Assembly (NCBI RefSeq): GCF_900604335.1
Contig: NZ_UWOD01000002.1
Location: 186,001-250,000 of the forward strand
Length of the DNA: 64,000 nucleotides
Source of the DNA: Intestinibacillus sp. Marseille-P6563
Lineage (GTDB): Bacteria > Bacillota > Clostridia > Oscillospirales > Butyricicoccaceae
Direction of reading: 5' to 3'
The position numbers were made by a program, and so were the translations under genes. Below the pieces are notes generated by a model. It did not search any database, was not told the DNA's origin, and worked only from the letters and a program-made list of their open reading frames with translations. Shown here piece after piece: positions 33,542 to 43,034 of this stretch (within the stretch, counting starts at the first letter, position 1; every line of letters starts with the position of its first letter).

Positions 33542-35674
33542 TCAATATCCCTTAGAGGGTTCCAGCAAGCTGGATACATCCAAAATCAAGCTGATATTGC
33601 CGTCGCCCAGAATCGTGCAGCCCACAATACCGGCGTCCTTGATGCCAAAGTTATTGAGATAGCTCGGGAGCGGTTTGATAACGACCTGCTGCTCGCCCAG
33701 CAGTTCATCGACAAACAGGCAGTACGATGTTTCGCTGGTTTCCACCCAGACGAAGATGCCGTCTGCTGTGGTCGCGGCATTGGATTCCAAGCCATACAGT
33801 TCGTTCAGACGCAGCACCGGATAGAAATGGTCCATCTTGTTGATCATTTCGCCTTCCATCGCGTCGTGGATGATGTCTTCATCGGTTGCCTTGAACGACT
33901 GCCGGATATTCTGAATCGGAATGGTAAAGATCGAATCGCCGACCGAAACTTCCATACCGTCCATGATCGCAGTCGTCAGCGGAATTTTCAAGGTGGTGCA
34001 GCTGCCCTTGCCTTCTTCACTGCTCATGATCACAACACCGGCAACCGCTTCAATGTTCTTCTTTACAACGTCCATGCCGACGCCACGGCCGGAGAACTCG
34101 GTCACTTCGGTGTTCGTCGAGAAGCCCGGCATCATCAGGAAATTGATGATCTCACGCTGGCTGTAATCGACATCCGGGTTGGCCAGGCCCTGACGAATGG
34201 CCTTTTGGAGTACGGCTTCATAATTGACGCCCATACCGTCATCCTGGATCTTGATGATGACCTCACTGCCAGTGTTCTGAGCCGACAGGATGATCTCGCC
34301 TTCCGGGTCCTTGCCTGCGTCAATACGCATCTGCTCATTGGGCTCGATGCCATGGTCCATCGAGTTACGGACAATGTGCATGATCGGGTCGCTGATGGCG
34401 TCAACGATGGTCTTATCGATTTCGGTGTCCTCACCAATGATGGTCAAACGGGCACGGCGGTTGAGCTTCTGGCCCATATCGCGCACGATACGGCGCATCT
34501 TCTGGAAGGTACCCGAAACCGGCACCATGCGCAGCGACATGGAAATGTCCTGCAATTCGTCGGTCAGTTTGCGCAGCTGACGGGCCGACTTATTGAAATT
34601 ATCCAGCTTGATGCCATCGAGGTTGCGCAGGTCCGGAGATGCCGTAACCATGGCTTCGGTGATGACGATTTCGCCGACCACGGCCATGAGCTGGTCGAGC
34701 TTGGACAGGTTGACGCTGATCAAACTCTGCTTGATCTGATGACCGGTGTTTTGTTGGGCGGCCGGTTCGGCCTTTTTGCTCGGCATCGGGCTGGGAGCCG
34801 GCTGTTCCTTGGGCTTTTCTGCCTCGACCGGAGCCGGTGCCGGTGCTGGAGCCAGGGCCGGCGCAGCCTCCTTGGGCGCTTCCGGCTGCGGAGCGGATTC
34901 GACCGGTGCTGCGGCACGGTCGATTTCCTCGTAGTTCTTGACAAAGCCCATGCCGGTAATGACCTGAATCGCGATCTTGCGTTCCTCATCGCTCGCGAAG
35001 TGCATCATAAAGCCCTTTTCAGCAATTTCGGCCGACAATTCGCTGTCATTTTCCAAGCCCTCGGGCTCATAGATAAAGTCCTGGCAATTTTCTTTGACAT
35101 CGTTGACAACCATGAAGGCGCGCAGGTTTTCCATGCCGCAGCCTTCGTCCAGGAAGACACGCAGCGAATAGGGATGGGCCGGATCGCCGATCGCCGGTTC
35201 TGCGGTGTCTGCCGCAGCGCCCGCGGCAGGCTGTGCCGCAGCTTCGGTTTCTGCTTGCTTATCCTTCTGAATTTTATCAACGAATGTGTTAATTGCCGAT
35301 AGAAAGCTGTCGATATTCTGAGAAAGGGACTCGCCCTTTTCAATCTTTTCGACCTGGCTACGGAAATAGTCGATCGATTGGAACAAGAGATCAAACAACT
35401 GCGGACGATCCTGCTCCGGGATGATGTCCATCGTTCCTTCGCGGATGAGGTAAAACAAGTCCTCAATCCGATGCGCGATCGTCATCAGCGGTTCGAATTC
35501 CATCATGGCAGCCGACCCTTTCAGGGTGTGCATGATACGGAAAATCTCATTTACATCATCTTGGGACAATGTATCCGCTTGTTCTGCGGTCAGCATGATA
35601 TTATCAAGCTGCTCCAGTAATGTATTAGTTTCGTATAGATACATTTCCAGAACGCTGTCGCCATTATTTCCCAT
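33542..35674 (-). CDS. cheA: Chemotaxis histidine kinase CheA
   Basis: A 710-residue sensor kinase. P1 HPt has the phospho-His at 49 (IMHTLKGSAA). A P2-like CheY-binding region follows around 165-260, then an Ala/Pro linker, dimerisation helices, the HATPase (NSMDHGIEPN N box, DDGMGVN G1, GRGVGMDVV, EGKGSCTTLKIPL G2) and the C-terminal CheW-like domain ending DVSSLLEPSKGY. Start ATG 35674 follows AAAGGACG. The frame is open for 300 more codons upstream but that part is antisense to another gene. Heads cheA-cheW-cheR-cheB. Confidence 0.95.
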   Translation of the reverse strand: MGNNGDSVLEMYLYETNTLLEQLDNIMLTAEQADTLSQDDVNEIFRIMHTLKGSAAMMEFEPLMTIAHRIEDLFYLIREGTMDIIPEQDRPQLFDLLFQSIDYFRSQVEKIEKGESLSQNIDSFLSAINTFVDKIQKDKQAETEAAAQPAAGAAADTAEPAIGDPAHPYSLRVFLDEGCGMENLRAFMVVNDVKENCQDFIYEPEGLENDSELSAEIAEKGFMMHFASDEERKIAIQVITGMGFVKNYEEIDRAAAPVESAPQPEAPKEAAPALAPAPAPAPVEAEKPKEQPAPSPMPSKKAEPAAQQNTGHQIKQSLISVNLSKLDQLMAVVGEIVITEAMVTASPDLRNLDGIKLDNFNKSARQLRKLTDELQDISMSLRMVPVSGTFQKMRRIVRDMGQKLNRRARLTIIGEDTEIDKTIVDAISDPIMHIVRNSMDHGIEPNEQMRIDAGKDPEGEIILSAQNTGSEVIIKIQDDGMGVNYEAVLQKAIRQGLANPDVDYSQREIINFLMMPGFSTNTEVTEFSGRGVGMDVVKKNIEAVAGVVIMSSEEGKGSCTTLKIPLTTAIMDGMEVSVGDSIFTIPIQNIRQSFKATDEDIIHDAMEGEMINKMDHFYPVLRLNELYGLESNAATTADGIFVWVETSETSYCLFVDELLGEQQVVIKPLPSYLNNFGIKDAGIVGCTILGDGNISLILDVSSLLEPSKGY

Positions 35675-35711
35675 ATAGTAACGCCGTCCTTTCAAAAATT
35701 TGCACTGTTCT

Positions 35712-35741
35712 TTGAATAAAATCGACCAAAGACCGTACAAA
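35712..35741 (+). promoter_or_regulatory. Possible sigma-A promoter of the FliK-like/FhlB/PilZ operon
   Basis: TTGAAT (35712-35717), 18 bp, TACAAA (35736-35741), in the 120-bp gap divergent from cheA. The minus strand here has a weak sigma-28-like arrangement (TTAA, 15 bp, GTCGATTT) that could serve cheA; neither is strong. Confidence 0.35.
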
Positions 35742-35794
35742 TTAAGGCAGCGCACAAAACATTGCTTAATTTTTCTAGGAAACGAGGCTTTGCT

Positions 35795-37213
35795 ATGCCA
35801 AATATCACGAGCGTCACCAACCCCGCCCCGGGGCAGGACTCCAATACATACCGCTCTCCAATCACCCCAAACGATACGCAAATCAAGAATATCCCCGATC
35901 CTACGCGCGTTAGCCGGACCGATGCGCGGACCGACCGGCAGGATACCGCGTCCACCGACGTGGCGCGGCGCTATGATTCGTACTTCCAGTCTTTTTTGCA
36001 GTCTTTGCGCTCTTCCGGCACAGTCACCGACCTTCTGGCCCAGTTTTTGATTGCCCGTCCGGGCACGCTTGTCACGTCCGGGATGACGGCGGGCATCAGT
36101 CAGGAACTGGCGCAGTTTTTGCAGATGCTGCAAGTCGGCCCCGAAGAATTGCTGGACCTGCTCAAAGGCGAACTGTCCACGTCCGGGCGGTTTACCGGCC
36201 CGCTCTTTAACACGCTGCGGCAGGCCATGCGGCAAAATCCCTCGCCCGGCCTGCAAAACAGCATCCTGCAGTTTCTCAAGACCTACAACGATTTTTCCTC
36301 CACCCCGCACATCGAGCAAAATCTGCTGCGATCCATCCGGCAAATGTCCTGGTTCATGCCGCAGCGGTTCAGCGAACCGCTCTCCGATCAGCTTTCTCAG
36401 CTGGAAAACCTGATCGGTCAGGGCAACCGAGCGGGCGCGCTCAGCTTGCTGCAAAACACGCTGGTGCCCTATATGGGGGATTATGTATCCAAGATGCACG
36501 ACCGCGGCATTGCCCGCAGCCTGCTCAGTCTGGTCATCCTGGACATCGCGCGTTACGCCAACGGTTCTCCCCAAAATCTGTTGCAGTCGTTCTATCAGCT
36601 TTTGGGGTATTCGGCCCTCAAGCAGGAATTTGGCAACTTAAGCAGCAGCGAACTGCTCAAACTGCTGCAAGACAATGCATCTTCTTTCCAGGAGACCAAC
36701 CACGCGGTCTCGGACCAGCTGGCCCAGCTTTCTTCCCGCGCGCTGCGCGGCGATGGCGGCGCCGATCTGCGCCAGACTTTCCAGGCGCTGGTCGACTCGG
36801 TGCTGGTCAACCAAAGTGTATACATGCCGCTCGCCCACGCCATGCTCCCGGTCGAAATGAATGGGCGCATGATGTTTTCCGAACTGTGGGTCGATCCGGA
36901 AGCCGAAAAAGAATCCGGCCGCGAAGGGTCGGAAAAATGTATGCGGCTGCTGCTGAAATTCGACGTGCAGGATCTCGGTCTTTTTGACCTTATCCTGACC
37001 TATCGCGACGATACCGTCGATGTTTCGCTGCATTGTCCGCCCCATCTGGAGCGCTTCTCCGACCTGTTTGCGCAAAAGATGGAATCCTTGGCCGAAAAGG
37101 AGGGACTGCATGCGGCCTCCATCCGCGCCTCACCCATGGCGCGCCCCTTAACCATCTCGGAAGTATTTCCGAAAATCTTTGAAAGGAAGGACAGCATCAA
37201 TGTCACCATATGA
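35795..37213 (+). CDS. FliK-like C-terminal domain protein (hook-length control type), unknown role
   Basis: A 472-residue protein I do not recognise as a named family throughout. Residues 1-55 are polar and likely disordered, 60-330 are helical with short DLLxQF and QLLxxLxxG repeats, and the last 120 (LPVEMNGRMMFSELWVDPEAE..., LLKFDVQDLGLFDLILTYRDDTVDVSLHCP) resemble the FliK C-terminal fold. ATG 35795 has GAGG 9 bp upstream. It overlaps the FhlB-like gene and heads a three-gene set divergent from cheA. Similar in size and context to YlqG of Bacillus, by inference. Confidence 0.6.
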   Translation: MPNITSVTNPAPGQDSNTYRSPITPNDTQIKNIPDPTRVSRTDARTDRQDTASTDVARRYDSYFQSFLQSLRSSGTVTDLLAQFLIARPGTLVTSGMTAGISQELAQFLQMLQVGPEELLDLLKGELSTSGRFTGPLFNTLRQAMRQNPSPGLQNSILQFLKTYNDFSSTPHIEQNLLRSIRQMSWFMPQRFSEPLSDQLSQLENLIGQGNRAGALSLLQNTLVPYMGDYVSKMHDRGIARSLLSLVILDIARYANGSPQNLLQSFYQLLGYSALKQEFGNLSSSELLKLLQDNASSFQETNHAVSDQLAQLSSRALRGDGGADLRQTFQALVDSVLVNQSVYMPLAHAMLPVEMNGRMMFSELWVDPEAEKESGREGSEKCMRLLLKFDVQDLGLFDLILTYRDDTVDVSLHCPPHLERFSDLFAQKMESLAEKEGLHAASIRASPMARPLTISEVFPKIFERKDSINVTI

Positions 37214-37517
37214 CCAAAGCCGCAAAGCTGTTGCGTTGCAATATGAAAACGGTTCTCCTGCTCCGGTGGTCGTTGCCTCGGGCATGGGATACCTTGCCGA
37301 AAAGATCGTCGAAGTCGCGGCAGAAAACGGCGTGCCGGTCTATGAGGATACTTCTCTGGCGACCATGCTTTCCCAACTCCAGCTTGGACAGGAAATCCCA
37401 GAGTCCCTATATCGCTTTATTGTGGATATCTATGTATATTTTCTACATTTTGATCCCAACAATCCGCAGAAACAGCGTATTCCCCCCTCCCCGGCAGAAA
37501 AGGAGCAAGAGCCATGA
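37200..37517 (+). CDS. FhlB-like protein (FlhB cytoplasmic-domain homologue, YlqH type)
   Basis: A 105-residue protein matching the cytoplasmic C-terminal domain of FlhB/YscU. It opens SPYDQSRKAVALQYENGSPAPVVVASGMGYLAEKI and has the ENGVPVYEDTSLATMLSQLQLGQEIPESLY block typical of FhlB. It lacks the NPTH autocleavage site of full FlhB. FhlB can substitute for the cleaved FlhB domain in substrate switching in some bacteria. Overlaps the FliK-like gene by 14 bp and the PilZ gene by 4 bp. Confidence 0.88.
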   Translation: MSPYDQSRKAVALQYENGSPAPVVVASGMGYLAEKIVEVAAENGVPVYEDTSLATMLSQLQLGQEIPESLYRFIVDIYVYFLHFDPNNPQKQRIPPSPAEKEQEP

Positions 37518-38104
37518 TTCATCGTGCACAACAAGATAAAAAGTTTGTGATCCTAAACGATCAGCATGAGCCGCTGGCCAGCGCCACGCTCATCAGTCAA
37601 CAGGGGCAGGACCGTATCTTTGAGCTGACTTCTACCCCGATGTGCAATTTGCAGGAGTTGCCGGCCATCAATGTGCTGAGCATCAACTCCCCCGAATTTA
37701 TGGCCTGGCGTGGACGGGTACAGGGTTTGCGGGAGGACCGGTTGTATTTCCGGGCCGATGAGCGGATCGACTCGCGTCTGCGCCGTCATCTGCGCATCGA
37801 AATGGCATTTCGCAGCCATATCTATCCGGTCAAAGGTTCCGGACCGCGTCTGCCCATCGTCAGCAAGGATATCAGCTGCGGCGGCGTTGCTTTTTATAGT
37901 TCGGTCCCCCTTTCGGTGGGCCAGACCTATGAGATCGCCCTGCCCTGCACCGAACCTCCGCTCCTCGTGAAGATCGAGGTGCTGCATGTTCTTTCTGCAG
38001 AGCAAAAACTCTTCGCCTGTCAGTTTTGCGATCTGCTGCCACAGGAGGAGGCGATGATCCAGGAATGTATTTTCGAATATGATCTACATCATCATGGTGC
38101 TTAA
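37514..38104 (+). CDS. PilZ-domain c-di-GMP effector (YcgR/YpfA-like)
   Basis: A 196-residue protein with an N-terminal YcgR-N-like beta domain (about 1-85) and a PilZ domain carrying both c-di-GMP motifs: RxxxR at residues 90-94 (RRHLR) and DxSxxG at 119-124 (DISCGG). YcgR-type proteins slow the flagellar motor on c-di-GMP binding. It is the last of three overlapping genes after FliK-like and FhlB-like proteins, linking second-messenger control to export or motor function here. Confidence 0.87.
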   Translation: MIHRAQQDKKFVILNDQHEPLASATLISQQGQDRIFELTSTPMCNLQELPAINVLSINSPEFMAWRGRVQGLREDRLYFRADERIDSRLRRHLRIEMAFRSHIYPVKGSGPRLPIVSKDISCGGVAFYSSVPLSVGQTYEIALPCTEPPLLVKIEVLHVLSAEQKLFACQFCDLLPQEEAMIQECIFEYDLHHHGA

Positions 38105-38143
38105 AGCATCCAAAATCTACAAGCAAAGGTGTTGTAAACCATT

Positions 38144-41100
38144 ATGAATCACGCGATTAAGTTTCTGGCTTCTGCCGGGAAGCGTGCCTGTGCCCTGCTT
38201 TTGTGCACAGCCATGCTGTTGGGTATCCTGCCCACCCTGCAACCCGAAGCCCAGGCAGCTTCTTCCACGCAGCAGCTTTCACTCGATAAGCTTGTTTCGT
38301 GGAACATCATGCGCGGCGACCAGTATGGCAATCTGGAACCCAACCGCGCGATCACACGCGCCGAATTTGCCAGCATGCTCAACCGCACGTTTGGCTACAC
38401 CAAAACCGGCGCACAGCCTTTCCGCGATGTTGTGACCAGTGACTGGTATTATGACGATATCAGCATTGCGTATACGGCAGGTTACTTCCAGGGTACCTCC
38501 AAGACCACGGCATCCCCGAATTCGACCCTGACCCGTGAAGAGGCTGCGACTCTGTTATGCCGCAACCTGATGCTCCAGCCGCAATCGGGCGAAGATCTTT
38601 CCTTTACCGACAGCCGGCTGGCCAGCAGCTGGAGCCGCGGTTATATCAAGGCTGCTGCCGAAGAAGGCATCCTGCTGGGTGACCCGGAAGGCACGTTCCG
38701 CCCGCTCGATAACATCACCCGCGGCGAAGTTGCGATCATGCTGGTGCGTGTCATCGGCACGCCGATCCAGTCGCCTGGCACTTACTCCAACAGCGTTGCA
38801 GGCAACCTGATGGTTTCCTGCTCGGGCGTTACCCTGGAAAACATGACGGTCACCGGTGACCTGTATATTACCGGCGGCGTCGGTCTGGGCTATGTCACCC
38901 TGAACAATGTCAAGGTGTATGGTAAGATCATTGCCAGCGGCGCCGGCGAAAGTAACAAGGGCGATTGCAGTATCATTTTGAAAAACAGCTATGCCCCGGA
39001 AATGATCGTCGACAGCCCCAGCAATCAGTATGTGACCATCCGTTCGGTCGGCAGCACGGAAATTGGAAAAGTGTACGTCCGTACCGATACCTATTTGGAA
39101 GGCAAATCCAGCGGGGATTATGGCTTCCAGTTCATCCAGGTCGATGGCGAGGAAGGCACACAGCTTGACCTGGCCGGCAATATCCATGAAGTCATTACCC
39201 TGACCCCGAAATCCAAGATCAATGTCGGCAGCGGCACAGTCGAAAAGATGACCATCGACGAACAGGCCGTAGGCTCGACCGTACGCATCGATCAGGGTGC
39301 GGTGGTAGAAGAACTCAATCTGGATACTGCAACGACGGTATCTGGCAAGGGTGACATCGGCACCGCCAATATCAATGCGCCGGGTTGCGTCATCGAAATG
39401 CTGCCCGATATCATCAACATCCGTCCGGGTATCACCGCGAATGTCGATGGTACGATCATGGACAATACGCTGGCACAGCAGATGTCCGATAAGCCGCGTA
39501 TCCTGAGCGGTTATCCGCGTATGGACGATATTGCTCCCAACCAGGCAACCGCTTCGTTTATGACCAATAAGCCGGGCAAGCTGTATTGGGCAGTCCGTCT
39601 GAGCGGCGATGGCGCCTTTACCGCCAGCGACCTGATCGAACCGCCCTCCTATGGCGGCAAAATCGTCAAGAGCGGCAATCTCTCGGTGAAGGATGCCAAC
39701 ACTAAGCTGTCGCAGAAGATCTCCGGCTTGCAGATCGATACCTCGTATGTCTTGTCGGCGGTTCTGGTTGACTCGCGCGGCGATTACAGCGTGGTCAAGA
39801 GCGTCTACTTCACGACCCCCGATAACAGCAAGCCTGCCTTTGCATCGGGCTATCCGAAGGCCAGCACCATTGAAGATACTTATGTTGACTTTGATGTCGC
39901 GACCACCAAGACTTGTACGCTGTATTGGGCGATCTACAAGAAGGGCATGCCGGCTCCGACGGCTAATGACTTTAAGGATGGCTCGCTGAGCGGCGCGATC
40001 GATTCGGGTACGCTCAAGATGATCCGCAGCGAAGAAGACAACATCCGCATGGGTTCGGAAATCGAAACCGCGAAGGAAGCTTTGGAAGAAATGACCGAAT
40101 ATGATGCTTATTTCTTCCTGACCGATAGCATCAACGATTCTTCGGTCACCAAGGTTTCGGTCAAGACGGCCGACCGTACCCCGCCGAAATTCCTGACCAA
40201 CTATCCGCGCATCAGCAAGATTCAGGCAAAGTCCCTGACCGGCGAAGGCGCAATCAATGAAGACGGTAAGGTTTACTGGGCGGCTGTAAAGCATGGTACT
40301 GAGTACCCGGTTCCCAATACGGGACTCACCGATGATGAAGCACGCGAGCTGGATAAGAAACTCCAGATCAAGGGCGGCATGTACGCGCTTGCCAATGGTT
40401 CGTTCTCCGCCAAGGAAAACACCGCGCAATCGTTCAATATGAACAATCTGGAAGCTGAGACGGCTTATGATATCTATTTTGTTGCGGAGGATACTTCCGG
40501 AAACCTGTCTACGATCGAGGTCATTAAGAATGCCAAGACGCTGGACAATACAGCCCCAGAGCTGATTGAACTGCGTTTCTCACAGGCAAATGATGAAAAT
40601 ATCCCCTTGGCGGATACCGATATCACACTGGTATTCAGCGAGGATATTTACAGCGCAGAGACCCGTATGTCACTGGTTGAGATGTACGAATCGGATGAAA
40701 CCGAATTTGCTGTTTCCGGTAGCAGTACCGGAGAAAAAACTTCTTTAAGAGACATCATCGATGGTATGTTCACCCTTAACAATTTGGACAGCACCGACCC
40801 TATTAAGAAATGGACGATTGATCTTGGCGATGACGTGCTCGATAAGACCAAAGTAAAAATCGAACTCAACGATGAAGGCCAGACCGAAGTGACTTTTACT
40901 AGGGATGCACTCAATCTTCTTAGCGGCACCAATTATCAGTTTGTTCTGAACTTTATCTCGGACTCTTCCAGCAATACGATGGGCCGCGATACCAAGAGTG
41001 AAGTATTCCGCACTTTGGATGCGCAAGTCGATTTTACCAAATTAACAGAGGTATCTATCGATCCAGACAATGGCCCCCTTATCGATGCGTCGTTCTCCAT

Positions 41101-42931
41101 GGTTCCCTATGCAGGTAGCACAGAAAGTGCCTCGAAAGATACACGCTACGATGTTCTCATTGCATCGGATACAACCATTACCTTTGAGCTGTATTCGCGT
41201 GAACGAGGAGAGACTGATTGGAATAAAGTTCCCAATGGTGCGAATCCTGACAATCCTGACGAACCGCTGTCCATATCGCATGACCCTAACAATGAAGATT
41301 GGACTGCTATCAGCCTGAATAACTCACAGGGGTTAACCTTTAACCAATTTCCGAAGCTGTGGGAGATGCCTACCGAAGGATATGAATATGCTATCGTCTT
41401 GAGAAGCGTGAATCAGGAATCGAATCCTGAAAAATGGGATGCTACTATTAATATTAAGGCCTTCTGTGTTGCTGGGGCTGCCGGCGAGTTAAATAACTTA
41501 GTGGGTGGTTACATTACATCTTCTCGATGGGAAAGCGAAGTTGTGCAGCAGCGCAAGGTGTCTTCTATTGGTAGTCCGGCTGACTTTAACATCGAGATCC
41601 GCCGTGTGAACCAAACTCCACCGCAATTTGTTGACACCTATCCCCAAGCCGAGCCCGGCGACTCAGTTACCAAGATTAAGTTCCAGCTTGATCGCAGCGG
41701 TAAATTGTTTTACGTGGTAGCACCGAAAACACAGCTGGCTCCGACAAAAAATGGTCAGCCGATTGAAGAAGCTAAAATTTATAACATTGGCGATCCTAGT
41801 CGCCATGAGTTTCTCCCCTCGGAAGATTTAGGTATCACTTATCCTAGCCAGTCCAGTATTGTAAATCAATACTTCCCAGGTGAGGACTTCCGTTCAGGTA
41901 TCATTAGCTACGAATATGGAACCGGTCAAGCTTCGTTCTCCATTGAAAACTTGAAACCGAATACTCCATATTATATCTATTTTGTCCTGCAAGGCAGTTA
42001 TAAGGATCCTTCCTATGTACATTGCTATCAGTTCACTACCGGAGACGTTGTTTCGCCTGTTTTGACAGCTCGTGGCGAAGGGAACGGCGATGCATCTTAT
42101 ACCATTGCTCCCGCTAAGGGCGAGACACGGGTAGAAGCAGATACCGCTTGGATGCTATATCCTTATGTTAATGAGTTATATCCGGAGGAGTTCCAGCAAA
42201 TTATCGATGAAAAAGTTACCGAAGATCCCGAAGAGCTAGAGGCTCTGTGGAATCTTTTGATCAATCCACAGGATGGCAGTACATCTATGATACAAGCTGG
42301 CAAAGAACCTGTCGAGGCAACTACATCCGGTAAAAGAGTTAGCAATTTCATTAACACCGATTTGCTGGAAATGAACAATACTTATGTTTTGTTTGTTGGT
42401 GCAAAAAATGTTTTAGGCGGACGCCCTGTATTTAAGGCCGTTACGAATATCCGCCTTATCAATATGCAGGGTCCCCAAATCGTTCGAATCTCAACTGGCA
42501 ATAATAAAAGTTCAAACCCGGAGAAATATTTTTCCGGTACTGTCGGCATCCTATTTAGTCCTGCATTGCGTGTCCAAGCTGTAGAGGGAATTCAACTGTA
42601 TCCATTTAGTGCGAGAAAAGATTCCTTAGATAAGATATCTTCTGATGGAACAATAACATTTGATAGTGTTTCTGAATCACAAATTACAGTGTCTCTTGGT
42701 GCATTCGCAGACGGCGAAACATTTAATATTATCCCGCGCACAGTAAGAAGTGCTGGAGAAACGATTGCCGTCAAAAATCTATTCTATTCTCCAGATGGCT
42801 TTGCTCGCGATTCTATCTTAAGCTTCAGAATGAAAAAAACGGTTGCTGATGATGGAAACGTATCGTGGAATTGTGTTATTAATGGCGGTTCCTTCGATGG
42901 CCAGACATCGGAAACCAACCCTACGCCGTAA
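38144..42931 (+). CDS. Large SLH-domain surface protein with repeated extracellular modules
   Basis: A 1595-residue secreted protein. A signal peptide (residues 1-38, ending EAQAA) is followed by three S-layer homology repeats (about 45-90, 105-150, 165-210; motifs ITRAEFASML, LTREEAATLL, ITRGEVAIML), a beta-helix-like stretch (220-430), then several Ig/FN3-like repeats sharing a YP...KLYWAV..G pattern (near 460, 560, 680, 1160). SLH repeats anchor to pyruvylated wall polymer. AAGGTG precedes ATG 38144 at long spacing. The last third looks more AT-rich by eye than the first. No enzymatic domain seen. Confidence 0.85.
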   Translation: MNHAIKFLASAGKRACALLLCTAMLLGILPTLQPEAQAASSTQQLSLDKLVSWNIMRGDQYGNLEPNRAITRAEFASMLNRTFGYTKTGAQPFRDVVTSDWYYDDISIAYTAGYFQGTSKTTASPNSTLTREEAATLLCRNLMLQPQSGEDLSFTDSRLASSWSRGYIKAAAEEGILLGDPEGTFRPLDNITRGEVAIMLVRVIGTPIQSPGTYSNSVAGNLMVSCSGVTLENMTVTGDLYITGGVGLGYVTLNNVKVYGKIIASGAGESNKGDCSIILKNSYAPEMIVDSPSNQYVTIRSVGSTEIGKVYVRTDTYLEGKSSGDYGFQFIQVDGEEGTQLDLAGNIHEVITLTPKSKINVGSGTVEKMTIDEQAVGSTVRIDQGAVVEELNLDTATTVSGKGDIGTANINAPGCVIEMLPDIINIRPGITANVDGTIMDNTLAQQMSDKPRILSGYPRMDDIAPNQATASFMTNKPGKLYWAVRLSGDGAFTASDLIEPPSYGGKIVKSGNLSVKDANTKLSQKISGLQIDTSYVLSAVLVDSRGDYSVVKSVYFTTPDNSKPAFASGYPKASTIEDTYVDFDVATTKTCTLYWAIYKKGMPAPTANDFKDGSLSGAIDSGTLKMIRSEEDNIRMGSEIETAKEALEEMTEYDAYFFLTDSINDSSVTKVSVKTADRTPPKFLTNYPRISKIQAKSLTGEGAINEDGKVYWAAVKHGTEYPVPNTGLTDDEARELDKKLQIKGGMYALANGSFSAKENTAQSFNMNNLEAETAYDIYFVAEDTSGNLSTIEVIKNAKTLDNTAPELIELRFSQANDENIPLADTDITLVFSEDIYSAETRMSLVEMYESDETEFAVSGSSTGEKTSLRDIIDGMFTLNNLDSTDPIKKWTIDLGDDVLDKTKVKIELNDEGQTEVTFTRDALNLLSGTNYQFVLNFISDSSSNTMGRDTKSEVFRTLDAQVDFTKLTEVSIDPDNGPLIDASFSMVPYAGSTESASKDTRYDVLIASDTTITFELYSRERGETDWNKVPNGANPDNPDEPLSISHDPNNEDWTAISLNNSQGLTFNQFPKLWEMPTEGYEYAIVLRSVNQESNPEKWDATINIKAFCVAGAAGELNNLVGGYITSSRWESEVVQQRKVSSIGSPADFNIEIRRVNQTPPQFVDTYPQAEPGDSVTKIKFQLDRSGKLFYVVAPKTQLAPTKNGQPIEEAKIYNIGDPSRHEFLPSEDLGITYPSQSSIVNQYFPGEDFRSGIISYEYGTGQASFSIENLKPNTPYYIYFVLQGSYKDPSYVHCYQFTTGDVVSPVLTARGEGNGDASYTIAPAKGETRVEADTAWMLYPYVNELYPEEFQQIIDEKVTEDPEELEALWNLLINPQDGSTSMIQAGKEPVEATTSGKRVSNFINTDLLEMNNTYVLFVGAKNVLGGRPVFKAVTNIRLINMQGPQIVRISTGNNKSSNPEKYFSGTVGILFSPALRVQAVEGIQLYPFSARKDSLDKISSDGTITFDSVSESQITVSLGAFADGETFNIIPRTVRSAGETIAVKNLFYSPDGFARDSILSFRMKKTVADDGNVSWNCVINGGSFDGQTSETNPTP

Positions 42932-42948
42932 TCTTTCACACATCTCGC

Positions 42949-42987
42949 AAAATAAACCTTCAGCGTAAAGCTGAAGGTTTATTTTTT
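42949..42987 (+). terminator. Terminator of the SLH gene
   Basis: AAATAAACCTTCAGC and GCTGAAGGTTTATTT form a 15-bp stem followed by T residues. Confidence 0.85.
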
Positions 42988-42992
42988 GCAAC

Positions 42993-43030
42993 AAAAAAGA
43001 GTGGAAGGATACATCCTTCCACTCTTTTTT
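42993..43030. terminator. Second, bidirectional terminator before the EAL/HDOD gene
   Basis: AAAAAAGAGTGGAAGGA pairs with TCCTTCCACTCTTTTTT around a 4-nt loop. It probably ends the long minus-strand flagellar operon. Confidence 0.85.
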
Positions 43031-43034
43031 AGTT

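Noticed and set aside
35675-36574. A 300-codon upstream extension of the cheA reading frame
   Set aside because: It is antisense to the FliK-like gene, while ATG 35674 gives a standard CheA N terminus with the HPt domain directly after it.
38555-40429. A 624-codon open frame on the minus strand inside the SLH gene
   Set aside because: It is a shadow of a GC-rich coding strand; the plus strand encodes clear signal peptide, SLH repeats and repeated modules.
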